From: Lachnospiraceae bacterium UBA4348
GTDB taxonomy: Bacteria > Bacillota > Clostridia > Lachnospirales > Lachnospiraceae
DNA length: 22,193 nucleotides
Assembly (NCBI GenBank): GCA_002394165.1
Contig: DGTA01000099.1
Location: 1-22,193 of the forward strand
Direction: 5' to 3'
Translations under genes and position numbers: made by a program
Notes under the pieces: generated by a model
Databases searched by the model: none
Told to the model about the DNA's origin: nothing
Seen by the model: the letters and a program-made list of their open reading frames with translations, nothing else
In this document: positions 13,010 through 20,388 of the stretch, piece by piece
Position numbering within the stretch: the stretch's first letter is position 1
How the letters are laid out: the number at the start of each line of letters is the position of its first letter

Positions 13010-13798
13010 ATGGATAAGAAACTGTTTTTCGGCAGCAACCTGAAGATGTATAAGAACATCGCGGATACGACGGCCTATCTGCAGGAACTGGCGGACCGGA
13101 CCAAAGATATCAGCCGCGATGAGATCGAACTGTTCATCATTCCTTCCTTCACGACGCTTCCCGATGCCGTAAAATGCATCGACCGAAGCCTTATCCGCCT
13201 TGGCGCTCAGAATATGTGCTGGGAGGACCAGGGCCAGTTTACCGGTGAGATCTCACCGCTGATGCTGAAGGAGCTGGGACTTGACCTGGTGATGATCGGC
13301 CACTCCGAGAGACGCCATGTGTTCGGAGAGACAGATTACGAGGAGAACAAGAAAGTGCTCGCAGGTCTGAAGCATGGCTTCCGAACACTGCTTTGCATCG
13401 GTGAGACCGGGCAGGAGAAGGAATACGGGATCAGTGCGGAGATCCTGCGCCGGCAGCTGATCGTGGGCTTCCACGGAGTGGATCCGTCCATGGCGGACAG
13501 AGTGTGGGTGGCTTATGAGCCGGTGTGGTCCATCGGTGTGAACGGCACGCCCGCGAGTGCTGACTATGCGGAAAAGATGCATAAGGTCATCAAGCAGTGC
13601 CTGCGTGAGATCTTCGGCGACGCTTCGGAGCAGATCCCCGTTCTCTACGGCGGCAGCGTCAATCCGGGCAATGCCAATGAGCTGATCGTCCAGGAGTCGA
13701 TCGATGGACTGTTTACCGGAAGATCGGCCTGGCAGGCTGATAAGTTCGATGTGCTGATCAGGGATGCGATAAAGACCTGGAAAGCCGCGAACGAATAA
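13010..13798 (+). CDS. Triosephosphate-isomerase-family protein (EryH/LerI-like)
   Basis: A 262-aa TIM-barrel isomerase, 22 bp after the RpiB-like gene and clearly in its operon (AGAAAGGTG upstream). The catalytic framework is intact: N10 and K12 in GSNLKMYK, H98 in GHSERR, E170 in AYEPVW and GGSV at 214-217. It departs from glycolytic TPI at two key places: NWKMN is NLKMY, and mobile loop 6 is PVWSIGVNGT instead of PVWAIGTGKT. These changes, plus the RpiB partner and the absence of gap-pgk-gpm neighbours, point to tetrulose-phosphate isomerisation as in erythritol catabolism (EryH) or threitol catabolism (LerI). A plain second triosephosphate isomerase remains possible. Confidence 0.83.
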   Translation: MDKKLFFGSNLKMYKNIADTTAYLQELADRTKDISRDEIELFIIPSFTTLPDAVKCIDRSLIRLGAQNMCWEDQGQFTGEISPLMLKELGLDLVMIGHSERRHVFGETDYEENKKVLAGLKHGFRTLLCIGETGQEKEYGISAEILRRQLIVGFHGVDPSMADRVWVAYEPVWSIGVNGTPASADYAEKMHKVIKQCLREIFGDASEQIPVLYGGSVNPGNANELIVQESIDGLFTGRSAWQADKFDVLIRDAIKTWKAANE

Positions 13799-13819
13799 GA
13801 GGAAAAGTCATAAGAGGAC

Positions 13820-13861
13820 AAAAAAAAGATGACAGGGTGTATTCCCTGCCATCTTTTTTAT
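13820..13861. terminator. Bidirectional terminator between the TIM gene and mscL
   Basis: GATGACAGGG and CCCTGCCATC (one A-C mismatch) form a stem around TGTATT, flanked by A7 on one side and T6 on the other, so it can end both the plus-strand isomerase operon and the minus-strand mscL transcript. Confidence 0.88.
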
Positions 13862-13877
13862 TATCATATCAAGATGA

Positions 13878-14285
13878 TCACTGCTTGTCGGCAACGATAG
13901 CGGAACCGCAGAAGGCACACTTGGTCGCTGCGATGTTGATCTCGGATTTGCAGAACGGGCACTCCTTGGTAGTGGGTGCTTCTTCGGGAGCGGGTTTTTT
14001 GAACTTGTTGACCGCTTTGATCACCGAGAAGATGCACAGAGCGATGATCAGGAAGTTGATGATGGCCTGAATGAAGTTGCCGATCATCAGCTGGGCGCTG
14101 CCTACGGTGATGGCAAGTCCGGAGAAATCGATGCCTCCGCAGATCATGCCGATCACGGGACCGATCACATCATCCACGAGAGAGGTAACGATGTTGCCGA
14201 ACGCGCCGCCGATCACAACGCCGACAGCCATGTCCATGACATTACCGCGTGCAATGAATTCTTTGAATTCGCTTACAAAACTCAT
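13878..14285 (-). CDS. mscL: Large-conductance mechanosensitive channel with C-terminal zinc ribbon
   Basis: A 135-aa inner-membrane channel that opens under osmotic downshock. The start at 14285 has GAAAGGAG upstream and gives the classical opening SFVSEFKEFIARGNVMDMAVGVVIGGAFG (residues 2-30, amphipathic S1 helix and TM1). TM2 is about 70-92 (NFIQAIINFLIIALCIFSVIK). After a short linker KKPAPEEAPTTKE the usual C-terminal helix bundle is replaced by a four-Cys zinc ribbon: C109-x2-C112 and C123-x2-C126. A larger open frame upstream in the same phase is not coding. Single gene; it ends at the shared terminator. Confidence 0.92.
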   Translation of the reverse strand: MSFVSEFKEFIARGNVMDMAVGVVIGGAFGNIVTSLVDDVIGPVIGMICGGIDFSGLAITVGSAQLMIGNFIQAIINFLIIALCIFSVIKAVNKFKKPAPEEAPTTKECPFCKSEINIAATKCAFCGSAIVADKQ

Positions 14286-14324
14286 GATTAGGACTCCTTT
14301 CTGAGATAAATATAAGATGTATTG

Positions 14325-14362
14325 AGTATAACATGGAATCGCCTTAAATTCTATGCTATACT
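14325..14362. promoter_or_regulatory. Divergent -10 boxes for mscL and the SbcD-like gene
   Basis: The minus strand has TATACT at 14330-14325 facing mscL. The plus strand has TGCTATACT (extended -10) with TATACT at 14357-14362, 40 bp before the SbcD-like start. No strong -35 is seen for either, so assignments are tentative. Confidence 0.45.
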
Positions 14363-14402
14363 GCTGTTTATGAAAAAAAATTGTTGAGAAGAGGTGAAGC
14401 GG

Positions 14403-15473
14403 ATGCGTTTTATGCATATGGCGGATGTCCACCTGGGGGCGCAGCCGGATAAAGGCAGTGACTGGAGCCGGCAGCGCGGCGAGGAGATCTGGGAAACCTT
14501 CAGGCTTTCCCTGGAGGATGCAGCCCGGGAAAAGGTGGATCTTCTTCTGATCGCCGGCGATCTTTTTCACACGCCGCCGACTGAAAGCCAGCTTAGGGAG
14601 GTCGATTACCTGTTCTCAAGACTTTCCAGGACCAGGATCGTCCTGATCGCCGGCAACCATGATCATCTGGGAGAGGGGTGTGCTTACCGGAACTTTTCCT
14701 GGAGCAGGAACGTGGTGGGACTGTTTTCCACCCATTGTGAATGCATGCGCTTCCCGGAGATCAAAACGGAAGTATACGGACTGAGCTATGACAGGAACGA
14801 GATACCGCTGCCGTTGTACGATGACCTCTCCCCCGTGGAGGATCCTTCCCGCAGCGGATGGACCAGGATCCTGCTCGCCCACGGCGGGGACGCCATGCAT
14901 ATTCCCTTAAACCGGGAGAAGCTGGATGCCTCGGGGTTTGACTATATTGCGCTGGGGCATATCCATAAACCGATGACTCTCATCCGGGGGAAAGCGATGT
15001 TCTCAGGGGCCCTTGAGCCGATCGACTGCGATGATACCGGGCCGCACGGGTATATCCTGGGCGAGACAAAGGGGCGGCACCTTAAGCTGACATTTGTAAA
15101 AAGGGCGCAGCGCTCCTACCGGGATATCACGATCAGCTGTACCGGTGCGGACACGACCTTCTCGGTCCTGGATGCGCTGGAGGGATGTATTGAGACCAAA
15201 GGACCGGAGGATATCTATAAAGTAACGCTCACCGGCGTGCGGCAGGCGGGCAGCGCTTTTGACACGGAGAGGCTCAGACAGTGCGGGAGGGTTCTTCGTG
15301 TGGAAGACAGGACCTCGCCGGCCTTTGACCTGGAGGATCTTAAAAGACGCTATCACGGGCAGCTGATCGGCCGCTTTATCGAGAGCTTCGAGGGCGGTGA
15401 GATGGATCTGAAGCATTATAAAGCGCTGCAGTACGGACTGGAGGCTCTTTTGGAGAGCAGAATGAACGAATGA
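14403..15473 (+). CDS. YhaO/SbcD-like metallophosphoesterase
   Basis: A 356-aa Mre11/SbcD-type calcineurin-like phosphoesterase. The ATG at 14403 is chosen over a GTG at 14394 because AGAGGTG lies 6 nt before the ATG and overlaps the GTG. The metal-binding series is intact: D8-x-H10 (MADVHLG), GDLF at 52-55, GNHDH at 84-88, H160 (LLAHGGD) and GHIH at 185-188. The C-terminal part after about 230 is a capping region, as in SbcD or YhaO. Its stop overlaps the start of an SMC-like ATPase gene (ATGA), the order of the yhaO-yhaN pair in Bacillus. Likely acts as a DNA end nuclease with that ATPase. Confidence 0.88.
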   Translation: MRFMHMADVHLGAQPDKGSDWSRQRGEEIWETFRLSLEDAAREKVDLLLIAGDLFHTPPTESQLREVDYLFSRLSRTRIVLIAGNHDHLGEGCAYRNFSWSRNVVGLFSTHCECMRFPEIKTEVYGLSYDRNEIPLPLYDDLSPVEDPSRSGWTRILLAHGGDAMHIPLNREKLDASGFDYIALGHIHKPMTLIRGKAMFSGALEPIDCDDTGPHGYILGETKGRHLKLTFVKRAQRSYRDITISCTGADTTFSVLDALEGCIETKGPEDIYKVTLTGVRQAGSAFDTERLRQCGRVLRVEDRTSPAFDLEDLKRRYHGQLIGRFIESFEGGEMDLKHYKALQYGLEALLESRMNE

Positions 15474-16987
15474 ATATACTGGAACTGAATCTCAGGCATT
15501 TCGGGAAATTTGAGGACCATACCATGACGTTCCATCCCGGGATCAATATCGTATACGGCCCCAATGAGAGCGGAAAAACGACTCTGCACGCGTTTATACG
15601 CGCGATGTTTTTCGGGTTTTCGTCTCAGAGGGGGAGGGCAGGACGGCCGGCCGAGTATGAGCTGCGCAAACCGTGGACCGATCCGGCTTATTATGAAGGA
15701 AGCATGAGGGTAGAGTATGGGGGGAAGGTCTACCGGATCGAGCGTGTTTTTAACCGGCATGAGAAAAATGTCCGGCTGATCGGAGAAACGGACGCCAGGG
15801 AACTGACCGCATCGGCTGATGAGATGAACGCCCTTTTGATGGGCATGAATGAGGCAGCCTTTGTCAACACCGTCTTTATCAGGCAGGGAGCCATGCCCAC
15901 CGATGATACGATGGAGGAGATCCTGCGAAATTACATGATGCGGATGAAGCAGACCGGGGATGGGGCGCTGAACCTTGAGGAGGCGTGCGGCCGGCTGCTG
16001 ACTCTGCGCAAACAGCAGGAGAGTGCGGAGAAAGAGGAAAAGAACCGTATCGGCGAACAGATCGCCCAGAAAGAGATGCAGCTGGAGATGACGCTCGAAC
16101 AGCTGGAGAGGCAGAAAAGTGAGCTCAGGACGGTGAGCGGCGGAGCCCAGAGAGCGATCGATGTGCCCGATCATTCAAGGGAGAGCGCGGAGCGCGGGAG
16201 TTACAGGGATGAGCCGGAAAAAGTCAGGCGCCTGTATGCGGTCCTGACCTGGATGTGCGCCCTGGCCGCTTTTTTGGGATGCATCTGTGCCCTGGTGACG
16301 GATACGCTTCCCATGCGGCTGATGATGCTTGCTCTCGCGTTCATCCTGTTTGCGGTCACCGGCGCCCTGTCATATTTAAGACCCGGCCGGGGAGAGACGG
16401 CTTCTCCCGATAAAGAGCCGGAGGAAAGAGAAGATCCTGATCTTCTGAGGACCAGGCTGCTCGGGGAAGAGATCTCGAAGACATCCCGGCAGGCAGCGGC
16501 CCTGAGGGAGGAGCTCAACGGGCTGTACGATCAGTCCGCCGCCGGAAACCGGCATGCCTCGGAGCGGGAGGCTATCGACCTGGCCCTGGAACGGATCCGG
16601 TCCCTGTCGGATCAGATCTGTCTGGAGGCGGGGGATGATTTTGACGAAAATGCATCCTTCATCCTTTCGGCCCTGACGGACGGCCGGTATACACGCATCG
16701 CCGTCGATGAAAAGAGGCAGATCCGCGTGGAGTGTGAGGACGGCCTGCTGGGCATTGACCAGATCAGCGCCGGAACGGCGGACCAGGTATACTTTGCGAT
16801 GCGGCTGGCGGCGGGAGAGCTGATGAGCGGGGAAAACCTTCCGCTGATCATGGATGATCCCTTCCGCAATTTCGATGATGAGCGCCTGGAAGCGGCTCTG
16901 CGGTATCTGGAGGAGGGACAGCGACAGGTGATCCTCTTCACCGGGCAGAAAAGAGAAGCCCGGATCCTCGAAAAGATCCGGGCGTAA
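15470..16987 (+). CDS. Short YhaN/SbcC-like ATPase with two membrane helices
   Basis: A 505-aa SMC/RecN-type ATPase, the partner of the nuclease encoded just upstream. The N-terminal half has Walker A GPNESGKTT (30-38) and IRQGAMP near 137-143 (Q-loop zone). A charged, predicted coiled-coil region spans about 165-225. Two hydrophobic helices (about 255-277 and 282-303) follow, with basic ends typical of a membrane hairpin. A second coil lies at 320-385. The C-terminal half has the signature ISAGTADQVYFAMRLA (432-447) and Walker B LPLIMDDPF (457-465). YhaN homologs usually reach 900-1000 aa with the membrane hairpin in the middle, so most of the coiled-coil arms are missing here while both ATPase halves are complete. 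Confidence 0.83.
   Translation: MNILELNLRHFGKFEDHTMTFHPGINIVYGPNESGKTTLHAFIRAMFFGFSSQRGRAGRPAEYELRKPWTDPAYYEGSMRVEYGGKVYRIERVFNRHEKNVRLIGETDARELTASADEMNALLMGMNEAAFVNTVFIRQGAMPTDDTMEEILRNYMMRMKQTGDGALNLEEACGRLLTLRKQQESAEKEEKNRIGEQIAQKEMQLEMTLEQLERQKSELRTVSGGAQRAIDVPDHSRESAERGSYRDEPEKVRRLYAVLTWMCALAAFLGCICALVTDTLPMRLMMLALAFILFAVTGALSYLRPGRGETASPDKEPEEREDPDLLRTRLLGEEISKTSRQAAALREELNGLYDQSAAGNRHASEREAIDLALERIRSLSDQICLEAGDDFDENASFILSALTDGRYTRIAVDEKRQIRVECEDGLLGIDQISAGTADQVYFAMRLAAGELMSGENLPLIMDDPFRNFDDERLEAALRYLEEGQRQVILFTGQKREARILEKIRA
16958..16983. terminator. Terminator-like inverted repeat at the end of the YhaN-like gene
   Basis: GCCCGGATC and GATCCGGGC form a perfect 9-bp stem with an 8-nt loop, inside the last codons of the ATPase gene. 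On the minus strand it is followed by TTCTCTTTTC, so it may terminate the prs transcript arriving from the right. The plus strand lacks a T-run. Confidence 0.45.
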
Positions 16988-16994
16988 ACTGATC

Positions 16995-18170
16995 TTACAG
17001 ATCGTATTTTTCTTTGAAGTAATTGATCCGCGGGAAGGGATCGAGCAGTGAACTGACGGACCCGTCATGATTCATCGTGTCGATGATCAGTGCCAGGTAT
17101 TTGGCCATGTCGCAGTTGTAATAATACTGCTTTGACAGCAGCGCCGGCGACTGGTAGACCAGGTTCGTGGTCAGGACGGCATCAATATAACCTTCCTCGT
17201 AGGCCGTGTCAAAACCTTCCAGTCCGTTGGTAAACAGGCCGAAGGTAGCGCAGACGAAGATACGGCGTGCCTTTTTCTCCTTGAGTGCTTTGGCAAGGGC
17301 CAGCGCTGTTTTTCCGGAGGAGATCATGTCGTCGAGCAGGATGACATCCCTTCCCTCCGGATCCGGTCCGAGGTATTCACTGGTCGACTCGGGCTTGCTG
17401 CCGAAGGTGACCTGTGAATAGTCGACCCTCCTGAAGAACATGCCCATGTCGACGCCGAGCACGTTGGCCATGTAGACAGACCGGCGCATGCCGTTTTCGT
17501 CCGGGCTGACGACCATCAGCTTGGCCGGGTCGGCCTGGATGTCCGGTGCCGCTTTATACAGTCCCTTGATAAACTGGTAAGTGGACTGATAGGTCTCGAA
17601 ACCGTTGAGCGGGATGGCATTCTGGACTCTCGGCTCGTGAGCGTCAAAGGTGATGATCGAATCGACCCCCATGCTGATCAGTTCCTGGAGCGCCATGGCG
17701 CAGTCGAGGGATTCACGGCCGCTGCGTTTGTGCTGGCGGCTCTCATAGAGGAACGGCATGATCACGGTGATGCGGCGGGCTTTTCCGCCGATCGCGGAGA
17801 TGATCCTTTTTACGTCCTGATAGTGATCGTCCGGCGACATGCGGTTCTCGATCCCGTTGATGTTGTAGGTGATGCTGAAATTGCACACATCAACGAGGAT
17901 ATACAGGTCTTCTCCGCGCACGGACCCGAAGATCTGTCCCTTGGCTTCACCGGTCCCGAAACGGGGGGTCGCGATGGGGATCAGGTAGGAGTCCCCGCTT
18001 TTGGTGGCATCCGCTTCCGACTTGGCCGGCAGATCCTCGCCTCTTTCCCGGCGCCATTCCAGAATATACTTGTCTATGCGTTTCCCCAGTTCCCTGCAGC
18101 TTTCCAGCGCGATGATCCCCAGTTCTCCGTTTGCTCTTTTTTCGCTTGCGGTGTCTTTAACTTTGTCCAT
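16995..18170 (-). CDS. prs: Ribose-phosphate pyrophosphokinase (long PrsA variant)
   Basis: A 391-aa PRPP synthetase that makes PRPP from ribose-5-phosphate and ATP for purine, pyrimidine, His and Trp synthesis. It is longer than the usual 310-320 aa: about 60-80 extra N-terminal residues precede the family core. The core shows PFLYESRQHKRSGRESL (139-155), TFDAHEP (174-180), VSPDENGMRRS (221-231) and the PRPP motif DVILLDDMISSGKT (275-288). GGAGGG precedes the ATG. It overlaps the dnaC/dnaI-like stop by 14 bp, so it is cotranscribed with the replication genes. Long variants like this are common in Lachnospiraceae, often beside a normal-length paralog elsewhere. Confidence 0.87.
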   Translation of the reverse strand: MDKVKDTASEKRANGELGIIALESCRELGKRIDKYILEWRRERGEDLPAKSEADATKSGDSYLIPIATPRFGTGEAKGQIFGSVRGEDLYILVDVCNFSITYNINGIENRMSPDDHYQDVKRIISAIGGKARRITVIMPFLYESRQHKRSGRESLDCAMALQELISMGVDSIITFDAHEPRVQNAIPLNGFETYQSTYQFIKGLYKAAPDIQADPAKLMVVSPDENGMRRSVYMANVLGVDMGMFFRRVDYSQVTFGSKPESTSEYLGPDPEGRDVILLDDMISSGKTALALAKALKEKKARRIFVCATFGLFTNGLEGFDTAYEEGYIDAVLTTNLVYQSPALLSKQYYYNCDMAKYLALIIDTMNHDGSVSSLLDPFPRINYFKEKYDL

Positions 18171-19161
18171 TAAGCCCTCCTGACATCAAGATTCGTTGTT
18201 CCAGCCTTATGTCTTCTCCGAAAAAATGCATCAGTTCAAAACCGCTCGCGATCCGTGAACTGACCCTCTCCGAGTACAGACTTTCGATCTGCTCCAGGGA
18301 GAGGTTGGTGGAAATGATCGTGCTCTTTCCGTGGCGGATCCGCTCGTTAAGCAGTGTAAAGAGGGCGCCGGCCACAAAGGAATTGACAAGTTCGGTGCCC
18401 AGGTCATCTATGATCAGCAGGTCACAGGTGAGGAAGAGCTGACTGTCCTCCCCGGACGCCTCTTCGCGGGAAAAGGTATCCCTGGCCATCCGCTCAAACA
18501 GGGACACGGCTGTCTGGTAGATCACCAGGTGCCCGCTCCGCAGAAGCTCTCCGGCAATGCAGTGGGAGAGAAAAGTCTTTCCCAGACCGGTCTTCCCGTA
18601 AAAGAGAAGATATCCCGGCTCCTTGTCAAATCCGTCGATAAAGGTTCTGGCTGCCGAGACGATCCGGTGCATGTTCTCGCGCGGGCTGATCCCGGCGGCC
18701 GGATCGGGCACGGAGCTGTAAAGATCAAAGGAAAACCGCTCAAAATTGTGGAGAGCGAGCTCCTTTGAAAGTCCGGGGTCATCAAAGACCAGTTCGATGG
18801 CCATCTGCTTAAAGCAGGAGCAGCGCTCTCCGTTCACATAGCCGGTATCATGGCAGATGGGACAGCGGAAGCGCAGTTCGAGGTAATCCTCCGGGAATCC
18901 GTTTTCGCAGAGGAGACGGCGCCTTCGCGCGCCTATGTCCGAAAGAGCCTGCTCGAACGCATCCCTGCCCGCGGCGTCCTCACCGGAGATGAGCCGCCTG
19001 GCCCTGGCCAGCGCGGTGCGCCCGGCCTCCTCATCCAGATCACGCAGCAGGGGGATCTTCGCGTAGGCCTCCTCTCTCCGAAGGGAGAGAGCACGCTGCT
19101 CATCGGCCTGGATCAGGCTGTAGCGGCGCATGATCGCGTCATGCTGTGAATTTGTCAGCAT
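18157..19161 (-). CDS. DnaI/DnaC-like helicase-loader ATPase
   Basis: A 334-aa AAA+ protein of the DnaI/DnaC/IstB family, which loads replicative helicase. The N-terminal helical region (1-95) is followed by a zinc site with C100-x2-C103 and C114-x-C116 (CPICHDTG...CSC), as in DnaI. The ATPase part has Walker A FYGKTGLGKT (187-196), Walker B LLIIDDLG (248-255), sensor I STN (284-286) and a final SERVSSRI near 297-304. Its start overlaps the stop of the DnaD-like gene by 4 bp and its stop overlaps the prs start, giving a tight dnaD-dnaI-prs operon. Length and zinc site fit DnaI better than a transposon IstB. Confidence 0.9.
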   Translation of the reverse strand: MLTNSQHDAIMRRYSLIQADEQRALSLRREEAYAKIPLLRDLDEEAGRTALARARRLISGEDAAGRDAFEQALSDIGARRRRLLCENGFPEDYLELRFRCPICHDTGYVNGERCSCFKQMAIELVFDDPGLSKELALHNFERFSFDLYSSVPDPAAGISPRENMHRIVSAARTFIDGFDKEPGYLLFYGKTGLGKTFLSHCIAGELLRSGHLVIYQTAVSLFERMARDTFSREEASGEDSQLFLTCDLLIIDDLGTELVNSFVAGALFTLLNERIRHGKSTIISTNLSLEQIESLYSERVSSRIASGFELMHFFGEDIRLEQRILMSGGLNGQS

Positions 19162-20228
19162 CAGTCTGCCCCTTTCGTTTTCCCGGTCAGTCTCGCTTCC
19201 AGATCGGACCAGTTATACTCACGGTGAGGGATCTGGCTGAAACGGGAGGCGTTGGCCCTGGATGCCGGGACCCTGCCGGTATAGGCGCTTCTTCCGGATT
19301 GTGCCTGCGCGGAGGCCGCAGCGGGCGGCCTGTCCTGGGCGCGGACCTCGGCGAGGGTATGCCACCCGTTTTCTTTCCATTTGCCGAGAATGCCGTCCAC
19401 ATATTTCAGGTTGGCACGTCCCGTGTGCAGGATGCATCTTTCGCAGGCTTCGCAGATCAGGTCGAGATCGGTTCCGTCCTCATCCAGCCAGCGCTTCATG
19501 AGAGCGATCTCTCCGGGAACCGGGTTTCTCCCGGTGATCCCCAGAGCGGCGAGTATACGGAAGTATTCCCCGCGGTAGAGGCCGGCCTGCTCCTTGGCGG
19601 CAGCCACGGTGGTGATCCCGTCGCGGTACCAGCCGATCGCCACTTTCTCGATATAGCGGGCACTTGTTTTGCCCTTCTCGGCACAGTATTCCAGCAGATA
19701 TTCGATCAGGTCCGCATCGAATTTCAGCGCATCGTAGCAGTAGAGAAGGTTCTCCGACATGGAATTGCTCAGAGGACGGCCCAGATACTGCTCCGCGACA
19801 AAGAAGAGCTGGCGGATCTCCTGGTCCTGGGCCAGCTGCTGCTTTCTGGCGGCGCTGATCGTCCGGGGCGGGACGGCGGGCGGCGCATCCGTCTCTTTGA
19901 CGGAAGGGGCCTCCCGGGGCTCCTGCGCTTCTTCCGGCGTTTCTTCACCGTTTAAGAAGACGATATCGGTGATATTGCCTGCTCCGTCATAGTCAAGGGA
20001 GAGAAGGTGCAGCTTCTCCCAGTACGAGAGTGCGCGCCGTACGTCCTTTTCGGTATGGTCAAAAAAATCCGCGATGGAGGAGACGGACAGCTCGTGCCCG
20101 CTTCCGGCGCAGCGCAGAAGGTAGAGATAAAGCTTGACGAATTCTCCGTTTGCGGAAGGCATGTATCGGTCTATGAATATATTTTCAATCAGCGTGACAG
20201 AGTTGTCCGGCCTGACATGAACTTTCAT
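19161..20228 (-). CDS. DnaD-domain primosomal protein with two C-terminal DnaD repeats
   Basis: A 355-aa replication-restart/initiation protein. The start at 20228 has GGAGT about 7 nt upstream; the longer frame back to 20435 crosses the promoter and terminator. Residues 1-95 are a winged-helix-like N-terminal domain (ENIFIDRYMPSANGEFVKLYLYLL, then DVRRALSYWEKLHLL). A low-complexity linker (98-125) follows. DnaD domain 1 is about 135-210 (LGRPLSNSMSENLLY...YIEKVAIGWYRDGI) and domain 2 about 222-290 (YFRILAALGI...YVDGILGKWKENGW); each ends in the family's YxxxxxxxW core. It is coupled by a 4-bp overlap to the DnaI-like loader, which it likely recruits with DnaB helicase. Confidence 0.88.
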   Translation of the reverse strand: MKVHVRPDNSVTLIENIFIDRYMPSANGEFVKLYLYLLRCAGSGHELSVSSIADFFDHTEKDVRRALSYWEKLHLLSLDYDGAGNITDIVFLNGEETPEEAQEPREAPSVKETDAPPAVPPRTISAARKQQLAQDQEIRQLFFVAEQYLGRPLSNSMSENLLYCYDALKFDADLIEYLLEYCAEKGKTSARYIEKVAIGWYRDGITTVAAAKEQAGLYRGEYFRILAALGITGRNPVPGEIALMKRWLDEDGTDLDLICEACERCILHTGRANLKYVDGILGKWKENGWHTLAEVRAQDRPPAAASAQAQSGRSAYTGRVPASRANASRFSQIPHREYNWSDLEARLTGKTKGAD

Positions 20229-20284
20229 GATCTTACTCCTGACTCTCTCGGGACTCCCCCTCCCGATCGGGTTAATACTGATGT

Positions 20285-20293
20285 AGTATAGCA
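20285..20293 (-). promoter_or_regulatory. Extended -10 promoter of the dnaD-dnaI-prs operon
   Basis: On the minus strand TGCTATACT (20293-20285), an extended -10, lies 57 bp before the dnaD start. No good -35 is visible. Confidence 0.55.
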
Positions 20294-20320
20294 CAGGGCA
20301 GATCAAAATAGAACATTGAC

Positions 20321-20329
20321 TTATCCACA
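20321..20329 (+). promoter_or_regulatory. DnaA-box-like site TTATCCACA
   Basis: An exact match to the bacterial DnaA box consensus, 93 bp upstream of the dnaD-like start and next to the murC terminator. Nearby degenerate copies (AAATCCACA, CAATCCACA, ATATCCACA in one or other orientation) lie within 60 bp, but some are part of the terminator stem. Confidence 0.5.
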
Positions 20330-20378
20330 AAAAAATCCACAGTCCGTCAACATCAGCGCATCTTTCGGACTGTGGATT
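20326..20378 (-). terminator. murC terminator
   Basis: AATCCACAGTCCG (20334-20346) and CGGACTGTGGATT (20366-20378) form a perfect 13-bp stem; on the minus strand it is followed by a T-run (A-run at 20329-20335 on the plus strand). It starts 11 bp after the murC stop. Confidence 0.9.
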
Positions 20379-20388
20379 GTGTGGATAT

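Noticed and set aside
14286..14570. N-terminal extension of the mscL frame
   Set aside because: Passes through both promoters and overlaps the SbcD-like start; the MscL family begins at 14285.
19146..19955. Plus-strand 269-codon open frame inside the DnaD gene
   Set aside because: Antisense to the DnaD domains; no start signal and shadow-like composition.
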